A stretch of DNA of 64,000 nt. It comes from Flavobacterium potami (GTDB taxonomy: Bacteria > Bacteroidota > Bacteroidia > Flavobacteriales > Flavobacteriaceae). The stretch is taken from positions 368,601-432,600 of the forward strand of contig NZ_JAINUY010000006.1 of the NCBI RefSeq assembly GCF_020026915.1, given 5' to 3'. A program made the translations under genes and the position numbers. Below are positions 35,601-44,235 of this stretch, in pieces (the stretch's first letter is position 1; the number at the start of each line of letters is the position of its first letter). Under the pieces are notes generated by a model, which searched no databases, was not told the origin of the DNA, and worked only from the letters and a program-made list of their open reading frames with translations.

Positions 35601-36779
35601 AAATTTACAAGTAAAGGCGGTAAAATTACTTTGGCTGTGGAACAAAAAGACAATTCTGATTTTATTGAAATCAAAGTCAAAGACAACGGAATCGGAATTC
35701 CAGATAACAGAAAAAAGAAAATTTTCAAAAACTTCTTCCAATTGGACGATCGCGGAAGTGCCAATTTAGGAAGCGGAATCGGTTTGGCTTTGAGTAAAAG
35801 TATTGTAGAATTGCATCATGGAGAAATAAAAGTGCAAACGGAAGAAGATCCGAATTTCAATACCATTTTCACTATCAAATTAAAGAAAGGAAAAGAGCAT
35901 TTTAAAAAATCACAAATTGTTGAAAATGCGATTTCAATAAGTGAAAACTCAAATCCGATTTCTGATGTAAAAACTGAAATTGAGATTTACGAACCAGAAT
36001 ATCTGGAAGACGAAAGCGGTAAAAAAACAGTTTTGGTTATTGATGATAATGAAGAAGTTTTATCGTTTATTTTTGATGTACTTCATGCCGATTATCGTGT
36101 TTTGAAATTTACAAACGGCTTGAAAGCCTTAGAATATATGGATTCTGAAATTCCAGATTTAATCGTCAGCGATGTCATGATGCCAGAAATGGATGGTTTT
36201 GAATTGTGCAAGATTTTAAAAACAAGCCTGAATACCAATCATATTCCAGTTGTTTTATTAACGGCAAAATCTTCGACCTTAAATAGAATTGAAGGACTTT
36301 CAACGGGTGCAGATTCTTATATTTCTAAACCTTTTAGTATTGAAGAATTAAAACTGACGATTGCCAATCTTTTATCAGCCAAAGAAATCATGCGTCAGAA
36401 ATATGGCGAAGGTTTCATCGCGGCGGTTGAAGAAGAAAACGTAAATACACCAGAAGGAATCTTTCTAAAGAAACTAACTCAGATTATTGAAAACAATCTG
36501 GATAATACCGATTTTGATGTAAACGATTTGGTTAACGAAATTGGAATGAGCCGAACCGTGCTTTACAAAAAGGTCCAAACCTTAACGAATCATTCTGTTG
36601 CTGGTTTCATTAAAAACATGCGATTGAAGAAGGCAGCAAGTCTTTTGGCTAATACCAGTTATTCTGTTTCTGAAGTTACTTATATGGTTGGTTTTAATGA
36701 TCGAAAACACTTTAGTAAAGAATTCAAGAAATTTTATAATCTTTCACCATCTGAGTATAAAAGTTCTCATGTGAATTAA
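32655..36779 (+). CDS. Hybrid two-component system regulator (HTCS) of PUL 2
   Basis: This 1374-residue inner-membrane protein has a signal peptide (to about residue 24), two seven-bladed propellers of Reg_prop repeats (about 30-690, many IWIGTxxGL motifs), a Y_Y_Y domain (about 695-780), one membrane helix (about 800-825), HisKA with the phospho-acceptor H863 (VSHEIRTPLTL), HATPase (DNGIGIP, GSGIGLAL), a receiver with D1173 in SDVMMPEMDG, and a C-terminal AraC double HTH (about 1275-1372). HTCS proteins bind a glycan breakdown product in the periplasm and activate the adjacent PUL. It lies 451 bp upstream of susC on the same strand. Confidence 0.97.
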   Translation: MQHIRNYFFSFILFLLIPFGSKAQESDLYFDHINYDTSFSQSMISSIHQTQKGFIWIGTANGLISYDGYDFLRYVYNKDILNSISNNHVNVILEDNQRQIWIGTNNGLNLFNKNERSFLRVDVQKIKGGRNYISSIIQDDQNQIWIGTFGGIKKLNKQKFLLEEISNDHNSPFRKSRVLSLFYDKNYGVLVGTSKGLECFDPKNGSKKILPKALIENESLLKSKIWKIIKEKNGDLWFATEANGVFRFDVDKNSVTNFLLNTSNRKSLSSNWVNDIVEVDNNTIWFATKNGLCVYKKDRNEFTKYGHNPLQSYSLSDDDVKCFLKDRHNDIWIGTNGGGVNFFQKTNTNFTNIREVVKPNFGLNNATVNAVARENDGSIWVGTNGGGLNYLDFKNNKSASYFIEGYDFDKSINMITALVNQNEQNLFCGTFNGLFKFNKNSKSFQFISLSRKDSKERERPITSLLMDNDDLWVGTNGNGLKKVMPDGTVEIYMADGSSNSLSDNFITDIINRKDGLWIATQYGLNYFDKKLKQVTRVFKAGPKSGLSNNSLTVLFTDSKNRFWVGAESGGVNIFDEKKGRFFEINRSMGFTDEMIKSISEDTQGNIWISDNNLLYKIKTKSVKPVLNIKDFEITSFSSKDGLKVKQFSTNCSSNLNSKELVFGCSNGLIVFNPSKLIKTEDKSPIVLTKLIVNNEEIRPGNKEVALEKRISETTEITLKHDQGYIGLEFSAMNFISPEKNEYAYKLESSFNKDEWHVIGSQHYINLTNLNSGTYTLKIKTSNGGGEWNPTIKTLKIIMLPPWWKTWWAYLFYLALLAGASVLLFRFFRNRELLKQAYYLEQVEKERQEELYKMKLDFFTNVSHEIRTPLTLISGPVEELLSSAEKNSNLEHKLKTIKSNSDRLLKLVNELMDFRKAEKGSMKIYCEQQDIVSFCFDIYESFRGIAVEKKIDYKFVLNINTALIYFDKNQMEKVIYNLLSNAFKFTSKGGKITLAVEQKDNSDFIEIKVKDNGIGIPDNRKKKIFKNFFQLDDRGSANLGSGIGLALSKSIVELHHGEIKVQTEEDPNFNTIFTIKLKKGKEHFKKSQIVENAISISENSNPISDVKTEIEIYEPEYLEDESGKKTVLVIDDNEEVLSFIFDVLHADYRVLKFTNGLKALEYMDSEIPDLIVSDVMMPEMDGFELCKILKTSLNTNHIPVVLLTAKSSTLNRIEGLSTGADSYISKPFSIEELKLTIANLLSAKEIMRQKYGEGFIAAVEEENVNTPEGIFLKKLTQIIENNLDNTDFDVNDLVNEIGMSRTVLYKKVQTLTNHSVAGFIKNMRLKKAASLLANTSYSVSEVTYMVGFNDRKHFSKEFKKFYNLSPSEYKSSHVN

Positions 36780-36793
36780 CAGTTTTTGGGTTT

Positions 36794-37018
36794 TTAACCG
36801 CAAAGCACACAAAGTTATACGCAAAGTCCGCAAAGTTTATTTATAGCTTTGCGGACTTTGCGTTTTCTCTCTTTGCGCCTTTGCGGTTAAATAAACAATT
36901 ATTACCTCTTAAAATCTTCCATGTTTTATTTCTCGTACTAATAGTATGACAAGTTACACAAAGTTTTAAAAAACCTCTGCGGACTTTGCGTAAACCTTTG
37001 CGTCTTTGCGGTTAAATT
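36794..37018. repeat. AACCGCAAAG-type repeats between HTCS and susC
   Basis: An imperfect inverted repeat (TTAACCGCAAAGCAC ... CTTTGCGGTTAA, 36794-36890) encloses a second pair built on GCAAAGTCCGCAAAG / CTTTGCGGACTTTGC. A further right-hand copy lies at 36957-37018. The same family frames the gap at 17671-18010. The remainder of the 451-bp gap holds the susC promoter region. Confidence 0.8.
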
Positions 37019-37125
37019 CTTTATTTGTCAAAGAAATTAACTGTCTTCTTAAAAATTAAGTTTTTTATTACGAATACCGTTTTTTAAGGCTTTAAATAAT
37101 ATAAAATCCTCAAATAAAGACATTG

Positions 37126-37154
37126 ACACCCCTAAAAACGAATAACACCCTCCC
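37126..37154. promoter_or_regulatory. C-rich direct repeat upstream of PUL 2 susC (candidate HTCS site)
   Basis: ACACCCCT and ACACCCTCCC start 19 bp apart with an A-rich spacer (AAAAACGAAT), closely matching 32528-32556. CACTTTTGCAA follows 50 nt after the motif start, so the -7 element is poor and the promoter probably depends on an activator. The distance to the susC ATG is about 105 nt. Confidence 0.55.
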
Positions 37155-37230
37155 TTGCAGAAGCCTTGAATTAGGCACTTTTGCAATGTAATCACACAAT
37201 TTATTAATTAACTAACCAAACCAATTTACA

Positions 37231-40200
37231 ATGAAAAACAACAAACCTGAAAAGACGCTTTTTCTTGGTGGAAATTATCTAAAACTAGTTTTTATGATGT
37301 TTATATGCATATTGTCCACGAATATGCACGCGCAGGAAAATACCGTAACCGGAAAAGTAGTAGATACTAAAGGACTGCCTTTGCCGGGCGTAAATGTCCA
37401 TGTAAAGGGAAGCACGAAAGGAACCCAAACCGATTTTGACGGTAATTTCAGTATCAATACAGCTCCAAAAAGTATATTAGTTTTTTCTTTTATAGGAATG
37501 GATGAAATGTCTGTTGATACCGAAAACAAAAAAAATCTAAAAGTAGTTTTAAAAGAAAGTTCGCAAGCCTTAGACGAAATCATCGTTGTAGGTTACGGCA
37601 CCAAAAAGAAAAGTGATGTAATCAGTTCGGTGGCTTCGGTAAAACCTGGTGACATGACCAAAGTAGCAACTTCAGATGTTGCAGAAATGTTGAGAGGTAA
37701 AGCAGCCGGAGTTCAAGTAAGTTTAGCTGATGGTGGTCCGGGAAGTTCTTCGTCTATTCAAATTAGAGGAAAAAAATCGATCAACGGAAGCAACGAGCCA
37801 ATTGTAATTGCAGACGGAATTGTAATCGGAAACATTAATGATATTAATGCGAATGATATCGCTTCTTTAGAAATCTTAAAAGATGCTGCAGCACAATCTA
37901 TTTATGGAGCAAGAGCTTCAAATGGTGTAATCTTAATTACAACCAAAAGAGGAAAAACAGGAAAAGCTAAAATTGCTTACAACGGTTTCTCTGGAGTTCA
38001 AACGATAAACAGAAATTTTGATGTTTACAGTGGGGAAGAATTTGCGCAGCTTAAAAGAGAAGCCTACAGAACAAGTAATGGAGGAGTTTACAGACCAGAC
38101 AATCAGGTTTTCACTCCACTGGAATTAGAATCGGTTCAATCTGGAAAATACATCGATTGGGAAAAACTGGTTTTAAGAACTGGAGTAACCAATAACCATA
38201 GTTTGAGTATTTCGTCTGGAACAGACAAAACAAGTATTTTTTCAAGTATTAACTACATCAATACTTCTGGAGTTGTTCCAAATTCAGATTATGAAAAAGT
38301 AGCGATGAGGGTAAATGTGGACCAAAGGGTTACAGATTGGCTGAAAATCGGAATGAATGTTTCGCTTCAGTTTTCTGAATCGAATCGTCCAAATGTGGGG
38401 AATATCTTGAATAATGCGATTAATACTTCTCCGTTAGGACAAGTTTATAATCCAGATGGTTCATTCCGTTATTTACCAGGAGGAATTCAAGAAACCCCAA
38501 ATCCGCTGATTGATGTTTACGAGACCACAACAAACGAGTTGAACCGAAATGATATTATGAATGTATTTCTGGACATCAATCTTGCCAAAGGTTTTACATA
38601 TAAATTGAATGCCAGCCGAAGATCTTGGAATTTCAAAGCAATGAATTTTAATACTTCAAAATCACTTTCTGGAATTGCCAATTCAGGTCAGGGAAGTGGA
38701 TATATCCAGTATAAAGATAATGTAGAATATCAATTGAGTAATATTTTGCATTACAACTTGAATCTTGCCGAAAAAAATCACTTTAATGTAACGGGAGTTT
38801 ATGAAATTACCTCATCAGAATACAATGATTTTACAAACTCTGCAAGTAGAATTCCAAGTGATATTTTAGGAATTTATGGTTTAGAAAGTGCTTTCTTAAA
38901 CACGCCTTTAATTGGTGGAAATGAAAGATCACTGATTTCTTTCGCAGGAAAATTAGAATACGATTTTGATAATAAATATTACGTTACAGTTTCAGGAAGA
39001 GCCGATGGATCTTCAGTTTTTGGAGCGAATAATAAATGGGGATTCTTTCCAGCAGTAAACGCAGCGTGGAATGTTTCTAACGAAGAATTCATGAAAGAAC
39101 ACGTTCCGGTTTTAAGCAATTTAAAATTAAGAGCGAGTTATGGTAAAGTGGGTAATCAGCCAAAAGATCCTTATCAAAGTATGGCAACTGCTACACAAAG
39201 AGATTACATTATTAATGGTGTAAAAGTTTCAGGTTATGTTCCAGGAAATCAATTGTCAAATCCAGATTTAAGATGGGAAACCTCAACACAATTAAACTTG
39301 GCGGCCGATTTTGGTTTATTCAAAAACAGATTAAATGGAACAGTTGAGGTCTATAATACAGATACTTCAGATTTATTGATTTATGAAACCTTGAATGCCA
39401 ACACAGGTTATACAACTAAACTTTCGAATATTGGAAAAGTAAACAACAAAGGTTTGGAAATCTCTTTAAATGGTGATGTAATCAAAAAGAAAGATTTCAG
39501 ATTGAATTTGGGAGCGACTTTCACTAAAAACAAAAACAGTATCGTGAGTATCTACGGAAAAGATGCTGACGGAGACGGAAGAGAAGATGATTCTGTTGGA
39601 AATTTATGGTTCATTGGTAAACCAATTGATGTCTATTACAGATATAAAGCCGTTGGAATTTATCAAGAAGGAGAAAATATTCCGATAGTTACTGGAACAA
39701 CATTGTATCCTGGAGACATTAAATTATGGGATGCAGATCCGTCAAACGGGGCGAATCCAAATCCAGATCAAGACAGAGTAATTACGTCTAAAATGCCAGA
39801 TTGGTTCGGTACTTTTTCTATCGCTTTAGAATACAAACAATTTGATTTCTCAGCAGACATTTATACTGTTCAGGGTGTTACCAGAGACAATTTATTTTTA
39901 TACGACTATGTTCGTGGAGGTTCTTTAAGAGGAGTTAAAAACGGAATCAAACAAGATTATTGGACACCAGAAAATCCTGGAGGAAATTGGCCGAGACCAC
40001 GTGATGGAAACGATCCGCCATATATCAATACTTTAGGATTACAAGACGCCTCTTACATTCGTTTGCAAAACGTTTCTCTTGGATTCAAATTCCCAGAAAG
40101 CACTCTTAAACCATTAGGATTAAGCAATATGAGATTGTATGTTACAGGAAGTAATCTAGTTACGCTGACAGATTACCAATCTTATAGCCCGGAAAAAGAG

Positions 40201-40257
40201 ATAAGCGATTATCCAGAACCTGTTACTTGTGTTATAGGGTTACAAGTAGGTTTCTAA
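37231..40257 (+). CDS. SusC/RagA-type TonB-dependent transporter (PUL 2)
   Basis: This 1008-residue outer-membrane protein has a signal peptide (to about residue 34, ending NMHAQ), a carboxypeptidase-D-like domain (about 37-110, VVDTKGLPLPGVNVHVKGS), the SusC signature LDEIIVVGYGTKKKSD, a plug with IQIRGKKSINGSNEPIVIADG, and a barrel ending VIGLQVGF. It imports oligosaccharides with the SusD lipoprotein encoded 26 nt downstream. The HTCS gene lies upstream. Confidence 0.96.
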   Translation: MKNNKPEKTLFLGGNYLKLVFMMFICILSTNMHAQENTVTGKVVDTKGLPLPGVNVHVKGSTKGTQTDFDGNFSINTAPKSILVFSFIGMDEMSVDTENKKNLKVVLKESSQALDEIIVVGYGTKKKSDVISSVASVKPGDMTKVATSDVAEMLRGKAAGVQVSLADGGPGSSSSIQIRGKKSINGSNEPIVIADGIVIGNINDINANDIASLEILKDAAAQSIYGARASNGVILITTKRGKTGKAKIAYNGFSGVQTINRNFDVYSGEEFAQLKREAYRTSNGGVYRPDNQVFTPLELESVQSGKYIDWEKLVLRTGVTNNHSLSISSGTDKTSIFSSINYINTSGVVPNSDYEKVAMRVNVDQRVTDWLKIGMNVSLQFSESNRPNVGNILNNAINTSPLGQVYNPDGSFRYLPGGIQETPNPLIDVYETTTNELNRNDIMNVFLDINLAKGFTYKLNASRRSWNFKAMNFNTSKSLSGIANSGQGSGYIQYKDNVEYQLSNILHYNLNLAEKNHFNVTGVYEITSSEYNDFTNSASRIPSDILGIYGLESAFLNTPLIGGNERSLISFAGKLEYDFDNKYYVTVSGRADGSSVFGANNKWGFFPAVNAAWNVSNEEFMKEHVPVLSNLKLRASYGKVGNQPKDPYQSMATATQRDYIINGVKVSGYVPGNQLSNPDLRWETSTQLNLAADFGLFKNRLNGTVEVYNTDTSDLLIYETLNANTGYTTKLSNIGKVNNKGLEISLNGDVIKKKDFRLNLGATFTKNKNSIVSIYGKDADGDGREDDSVGNLWFIGKPIDVYYRYKAVGIYQEGENIPIVTGTTLYPGDIKLWDADPSNGANPNPDQDRVITSKMPDWFGTFSIALEYKQFDFSADIYTVQGVTRDNLFLYDYVRGGSLRGVKNGIKQDYWTPENPGGNWPRPRDGNDPPYINTLGLQDASYIRLQNVSLGFKFPESTLKPLGLSNMRLYVTGSNLVTLTDYQSYSPEKEISDYPEPVTCVIGLQVGF

Positions 40258-40283
40258 TTCAATAAAATAAAAATAACAAGATC

Positions 40284-41873
40284 ATGAAAAATATAAATTT
40301 TCTATTTGTTTTGATTTTCGGACTTTCTTTAGGACTTACTTCGTGTGAAGATTTTCTGGAAGAAACAGTAAAAGATCAGGTTTCTGTAGATTATATCTAC
40401 AATTCTCCAGCTGGTTTAGAAGTTGGAGTAAATGCACTTTACAACCAGATGCGTTTTTATAATTTACCTTCGGGAGATAATAACGATTTGTGGTCCAACG
40501 TATTTTTTATGGTGGCAACAGATTTAGGATTGCACAGAACTTGGAACACACCTTACGGAACAGGTCATAATCCGCAATCGTATACAGGTTCAAAATGGAC
40601 TCAAGGTTATAAAATTATCGATAGATGTTCGGCAATTATTACCTCAGCAAGATCAATTCAAATGGACGATGCTGCCAAAAGAAGATTAGTTGCTCAGGCT
40701 CGTGTAATAAGAGGTGAATTGTATTTGGATTTAAAACAAATGTATGGCGGAATTTTAATTGATACCATTCCAACAACTCCACAAAACATCAACGATCCAG
40801 TTGAATACAAAGTAGCAAGTGATGCCGATGTTTATAAATTAATTGATGGAGATTTAGATTATGCAATTGCGAATCTTCCTTTCAAAGTAGATCCAGGAAG
40901 ATACGGTCAAGGCGTTGCAAGACACATTCGTGGAAAAAGCGCTTTGTGGCAACAAGATTGGGCAGGAGCAGCGGCACAATTTGATGCTATTATTAATGAT
41001 GGAACTCATGGTTTAGTAGCTCTTGCAGATGTTTGGGGACAAAACGGAAATCATAAAGAATCTCTTTTTACGTATCAAAAAGACTTTTTATTAGGGCCAA
41101 GCGATGATTTAGCCGGAGGTGGTGGTTCATGGTTAAGTAGTGTTTTTACACATAGAACTTACGAATTAAATACAAGCGAATTGGTTCAAGATGTTGCTTA
41201 TGGCGGTCAGGCTTTAGGTTGGTTTTATCCAAATAATTATTTGAAATCGCTTTACGATCAGGCTAACGATTTGAGATTCAAAACCTATTATTATTCAGAT
41301 AATTATCTGGATTATAAAATCAATGTTCCGGGAAATCCAAAATTCGGACAACCAATTACCAATCCGGCAATTGCGGCTCCAAACGGAAATTATAGAGCTT
41401 GGCATTGGAGTTTGAAAAAATACCATGATACAGAAAAACTGCCAATGACTTCTAATAGTTATAAAGATTATATGTATTACCGATTGGCAGAAACGTATTT
41501 ATTGGCTTCTGAAGCGTATCATAATTTAGGGAATGATGGAAAAGCACTAGCCTATTTGAACAAAGTAAGAAGAAGAGGTTATACCGGAAATCCTGAAAGT
41601 ACCGTAACCACTTTTGATTTGACAGCTTGGACTTTAAACAATTATTTGGACGAATCGGCTAGAGAATTGGCTTTCGAAAACAACCGATGGTTTTTATTGA
41701 AAAGGTTGGGACTTCTGGTAGAAAGACAGAATTTATATTTCCGTTCTAGCCCATCTGGAACTATTTCTGGCGAAGTTCAACTGAAAATGACTCCTGCAAT
41801 GGTTAATATGCCAATTCCACAATCGCAAATTGATTTAATGGGAAAACCTGCAGGATTCAATGTTGGTTATTAA
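40284..41873 (+). CDS. SusD/RagB-type glycan-binding lipoprotein (PUL 2)
   Basis: This 529-residue surface lipoprotein has the lipobox LGLTSC and SusD features: ARVIRGELYLDLKQMYGGI, YMYYRLAETYLLASEAYHNLG and AYLNKVRRRGY. It is co-transcribed with susC upstream and followed by the xylanase gene after 89 nt. It should capture xylo-oligosaccharides or a similar glycan at the cell surface. Confidence 0.95.
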   Translation: MKNINFLFVLIFGLSLGLTSCEDFLEETVKDQVSVDYIYNSPAGLEVGVNALYNQMRFYNLPSGDNNDLWSNVFFMVATDLGLHRTWNTPYGTGHNPQSYTGSKWTQGYKIIDRCSAIITSARSIQMDDAAKRRLVAQARVIRGELYLDLKQMYGGILIDTIPTTPQNINDPVEYKVASDADVYKLIDGDLDYAIANLPFKVDPGRYGQGVARHIRGKSALWQQDWAGAAAQFDAIINDGTHGLVALADVWGQNGNHKESLFTYQKDFLLGPSDDLAGGGGSWLSSVFTHRTYELNTSELVQDVAYGGQALGWFYPNNYLKSLYDQANDLRFKTYYYSDNYLDYKINVPGNPKFGQPITNPAIAAPNGNYRAWHWSLKKYHDTEKLPMTSNSYKDYMYYRLAETYLLASEAYHNLGNDGKALAYLNKVRRRGYTGNPESTVTTFDLTAWTLNNYLDESARELAFENNRWFLLKRLGLLVERQNLYFRSSPSGTISGEVQLKMTPAMVNMPIPQSQIDLMGKPAGFNVGY

Positions 41874-41962
41874 TTAGTTTTTTTAAATAAGTTTTTTGTT
41901 ACTAACACCGATCTGGAAATCATTTTTGGTTTTGATTTCCAGATCTCTTAAAAAGTAAAACG

Positions 41963-43054
41963 ATGATAAAACAATATATTTTAGGAGCATTAACTGCTTT
42001 GATGTTGGCTTCTTGCAGCAACGACGAAAAAGTGGTTTTTATAAATGCAGATGAAGGCGATACTGGGAATCCAAACCCAATAACGCAGACTTTAAAAGAA
42101 AAAGCAAAATTTAAAATTGGCGCTGCAGTTAAAATGAAAGATTTGCAAAACGAAGCCAATTATAAAAATGCTGTTTTAAAACATTATAGTCAGATTACAG
42201 CCGAATTCGAAATGAAAATGGCAAGTATCTGGACTTCATCAACAGCTTCCAATTATACTGCAGCCGATTATTTAGTTGGTTTTGCACAAGACAATAAATT
42301 GGAAGTGCACGGACATACTTTGGTTTGGTACGATTCATTTCCAGAATGGTTCAAAAAAGCACAGTACGATTCAATTGCTTTTGAATCTAAAGTCAAAGTT
42401 TATATTACAGATGTTGTAGGTCGTTACAAAGGAAAAGTAAAAAGCTGGGACGTTGTCAACGAAGTTTTTGCTGATGGCGGAGCGATGCGAAATGAAACCG
42501 TAATCAATTCTCTTTTTAAAGATCCAATCGGATTTTATGGAAGATGTTTCCGTTATGCAAAAGCAGCAGATCCAGATGCGAAATTATTTTACAATGATTA
42601 CAGTGTGGTTATCGATGGTGGAAAAAGAGCGGCTATTAAAAAGATGGTGGCAAGATTCAAAGCCAATGGAGTGCCGATTGATGGTTTAGGAGATCAGTTT
42701 CACTATGCAACAGACACCAACAGACAAACCATGAAAACGGGTTTTACCGATATGGCATCTACAGGATTGTTAATTCATCTTTCAGAATTAGACATTAAAG
42801 TGAATACAGGAAAATCGGATTCGTATGTATTTAATGATACTGAAAATCAAAAACAAGCTGAAACCTACAAATACATTGTATCGATGTACGAAGAATTGCC
42901 TCAAACTCAAAAATTCGCAATCTCAACTTGGGGAGTTACCGATAAATACACTTGGCTGACAAGTTTCTGGCATTCCAAAGAATATCCGTTGCTCCTAGAT
43001 GCTGATTATAATAAAAAACCAGCTTATCAAGGATTTTTAGATGGATTGAAATAG
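41963..43054 (+). CDS. GH10 endo-1,4-beta-xylanase lipoprotein
   Basis: This 363-residue enzyme has a lipobox (ALMLASC) and a single GH10 TIM barrel. Catalytic residues are E167 in WDVVNEVFADGG (acid/base) and E275 in IHLSELDIKVN (nucleophile). HGHTLVWYDSFPEWF carries substrate-binding residues of the family. It has no extra carbohydrate-binding module. As a lipoprotein in a SusCD operon it probably cleaves xylan at the surface or in the periplasm, and it is the best clue to the substrate of PUL 2. Confidence 0.95.
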   Translation: MIKQYILGALTALMLASCSNDEKVVFINADEGDTGNPNPITQTLKEKAKFKIGAAVKMKDLQNEANYKNAVLKHYSQITAEFEMKMASIWTSSTASNYTAADYLVGFAQDNKLEVHGHTLVWYDSFPEWFKKAQYDSIAFESKVKVYITDVVGRYKGKVKSWDVVNEVFADGGAMRNETVINSLFKDPIGFYGRCFRYAKAADPDAKLFYNDYSVVIDGGKRAAIKKMVARFKANGVPIDGLGDQFHYATDTNRQTMKTGFTDMASTGLLIHLSELDIKVNTGKSDSYVFNDTENQKQAETYKYIVSMYEELPQTQKFAISTWGVTDKYTWLTSFWHSKEYPLLLDADYNKKPAYQGFLDGLK

Positions 43055-43246
43055 ACAAGAAGAGGAAAGAAGAAAGAAGAAAGATTTTATGTTTGCCCTG
43101 TCAAAAGAAGCAAGATAGATTATAAGTCTTTTTCCTTGCTCTTGTTTCTTTCCTTTCTCAAAAGAAACAAGATTTTAGGAAAGTCTTGCTTCTTGTTTCT
43201 TTCCTCTACAAAATCTAAAAAAATAATTAACCAAAAAACCGAAATC
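43055..43246. repeat. Purine/pyrimidine-rich intergenic repeat
   Basis: GAGGAAAGAAGAAAG-type purine tracts are followed by two direct copies of CTTGTTTCTTTCCT (43141-43154 and 43192-43205) and an inverted AGAAACAAGA (43163-43172). No coding potential is visible. It separates the xylanase from the PKD lipoprotein and could fold in the mRNA. Confidence 0.55.
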
Positions 43247-44146
43247 ATGACAATAAAATTAAATCATATAGCCAAATTCAAATATTTGTTTTTCGCACTT
43301 TTTGCCGTTTTGTTTTCCTGCGAAGATGACGTACGAGAAGTCTATCTTTATAAAAAAGGAGAAATCAACGCAACTTCAACCAATACAGCGATTAAAGGAG
43401 GAGAAACAGTAACCTACACCGATGCGTCAACAAAAGTACGAGCTATAAAATGGACCTTTCAAGGCGGAGCTCCTGGTGCATCGATAGAGCCGACTGTTGA
43501 AGTAAAATATACGAAAGCAGGAACTTTTACAACAACACTTGAAGTGACACATACTGATAATACAATCGAAAAGAAAACTTTTACCGTTGAGGTTGAAGCG
43601 CCGCCAACACCTCCAATTGTTGTTCCAGCCGATGCCCTTAAAATCTATTCTGAAAATCCTGATTTCACTAAAACAGCTCCTGTTTTAAACTGGGTTTCAA
43701 GCAATCAATTTGTAATTAAAGAAGTGGCAACAGATGGGTATGAAGGGGCTTACAGAAACTTCACTCTTCCTGCGACACCACCAGCGACAGAAGCCAAATG
43801 GGCAATGGCGATTTTACAGTTTGTGAATTTCACTGATATTTCGTCTTACACTTATATCAATATGGCGGTAAGAACAACCAGTACAGGAAAAATCAGATTC
43901 AGAATGAAAGATGCTTCTAACACAGGTTATGTAGAATTTGATGCCACAAGCAACCTTTACGGATTAAAAAGAGACGGAGCTTGGAACATGGTTAAAATTC
44001 CGATTGCAGATTATAAAAAACAAAATGCTTCATTAGACTTAACCAAAATCAAAGATATCTTGGTTTTAAGAAGTGTTGATCCAGAAGACGTAAGAGCGTT
44101 AAACAATTACACTTTTGATATTGATCATATCTATTTATCTAAATAA
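43247..44146 (+). CDS. PKD-domain, glycan-binding lipoprotein
   Basis: From the ATG at 43247 the protein has 299 residues and a lipoprotein signal (FFALFAVLFSC). A PKD domain follows (about 35-125, GGETVTYTDASTKVRAIKWTF ... AGTFTTTLEVTHTD), then a proline-rich linker (PPTPPIVVPA) and a jelly-roll-like C-terminus (about 140-299) that resembles carbohydrate-binding modules. It has no catalytic motif. It is likely a surface glycan-binding protein in the SusE/F position. The in-frame region upstream of 43247 is translated repeat sequence and I exclude it. Confidence 0.82.
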   Translation: MTIKLNHIAKFKYLFFALFAVLFSCEDDVREVYLYKKGEINATSTNTAIKGGETVTYTDASTKVRAIKWTFQGGAPGASIEPTVEVKYTKAGTFTTTLEVTHTDNTIEKKTFTVEVEAPPTPPIVVPADALKIYSENPDFTKTAPVLNWVSSNQFVIKEVATDGYEGAYRNFTLPATPPATEAKWAMAILQFVNFTDISSYTYINMAVRTTSTGKIRFRMKDASNTGYVEFDATSNLYGLKRDGAWNMVKIPIADYKKQNASLDLTKIKDILVLRSVDPEDVRALNNYTFDIDHIYLSK

Positions 44147-44172
44147 GCCCCCACTTATTATACTATTCTCTA

Positions 44173-44204
44173 ATCATGGGGCAGTTTTTGCTCTGCCCCG
44201 TGAT
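44173..44204 (+). terminator. Hairpin between PKD lipoprotein and hydrolase genes
   Basis: ATCATGGGGCAG / CTGCCCCGTGAT form a 12-bp stem (one G-T pair) with an 8-nt loop. The U-tract is weak, so it may only attenuate read-through inside the operon. Confidence 0.5.
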
Positions 44205-44235
44205 TTCTCAAAAAAATAATTAAAAAACGAATTTA

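Noticed and set aside
43136..43246. N-terminal extension of the PKD lipoprotein
   Set aside because: The added residues translate the intergenic repeat and would hide the lipoprotein signal.
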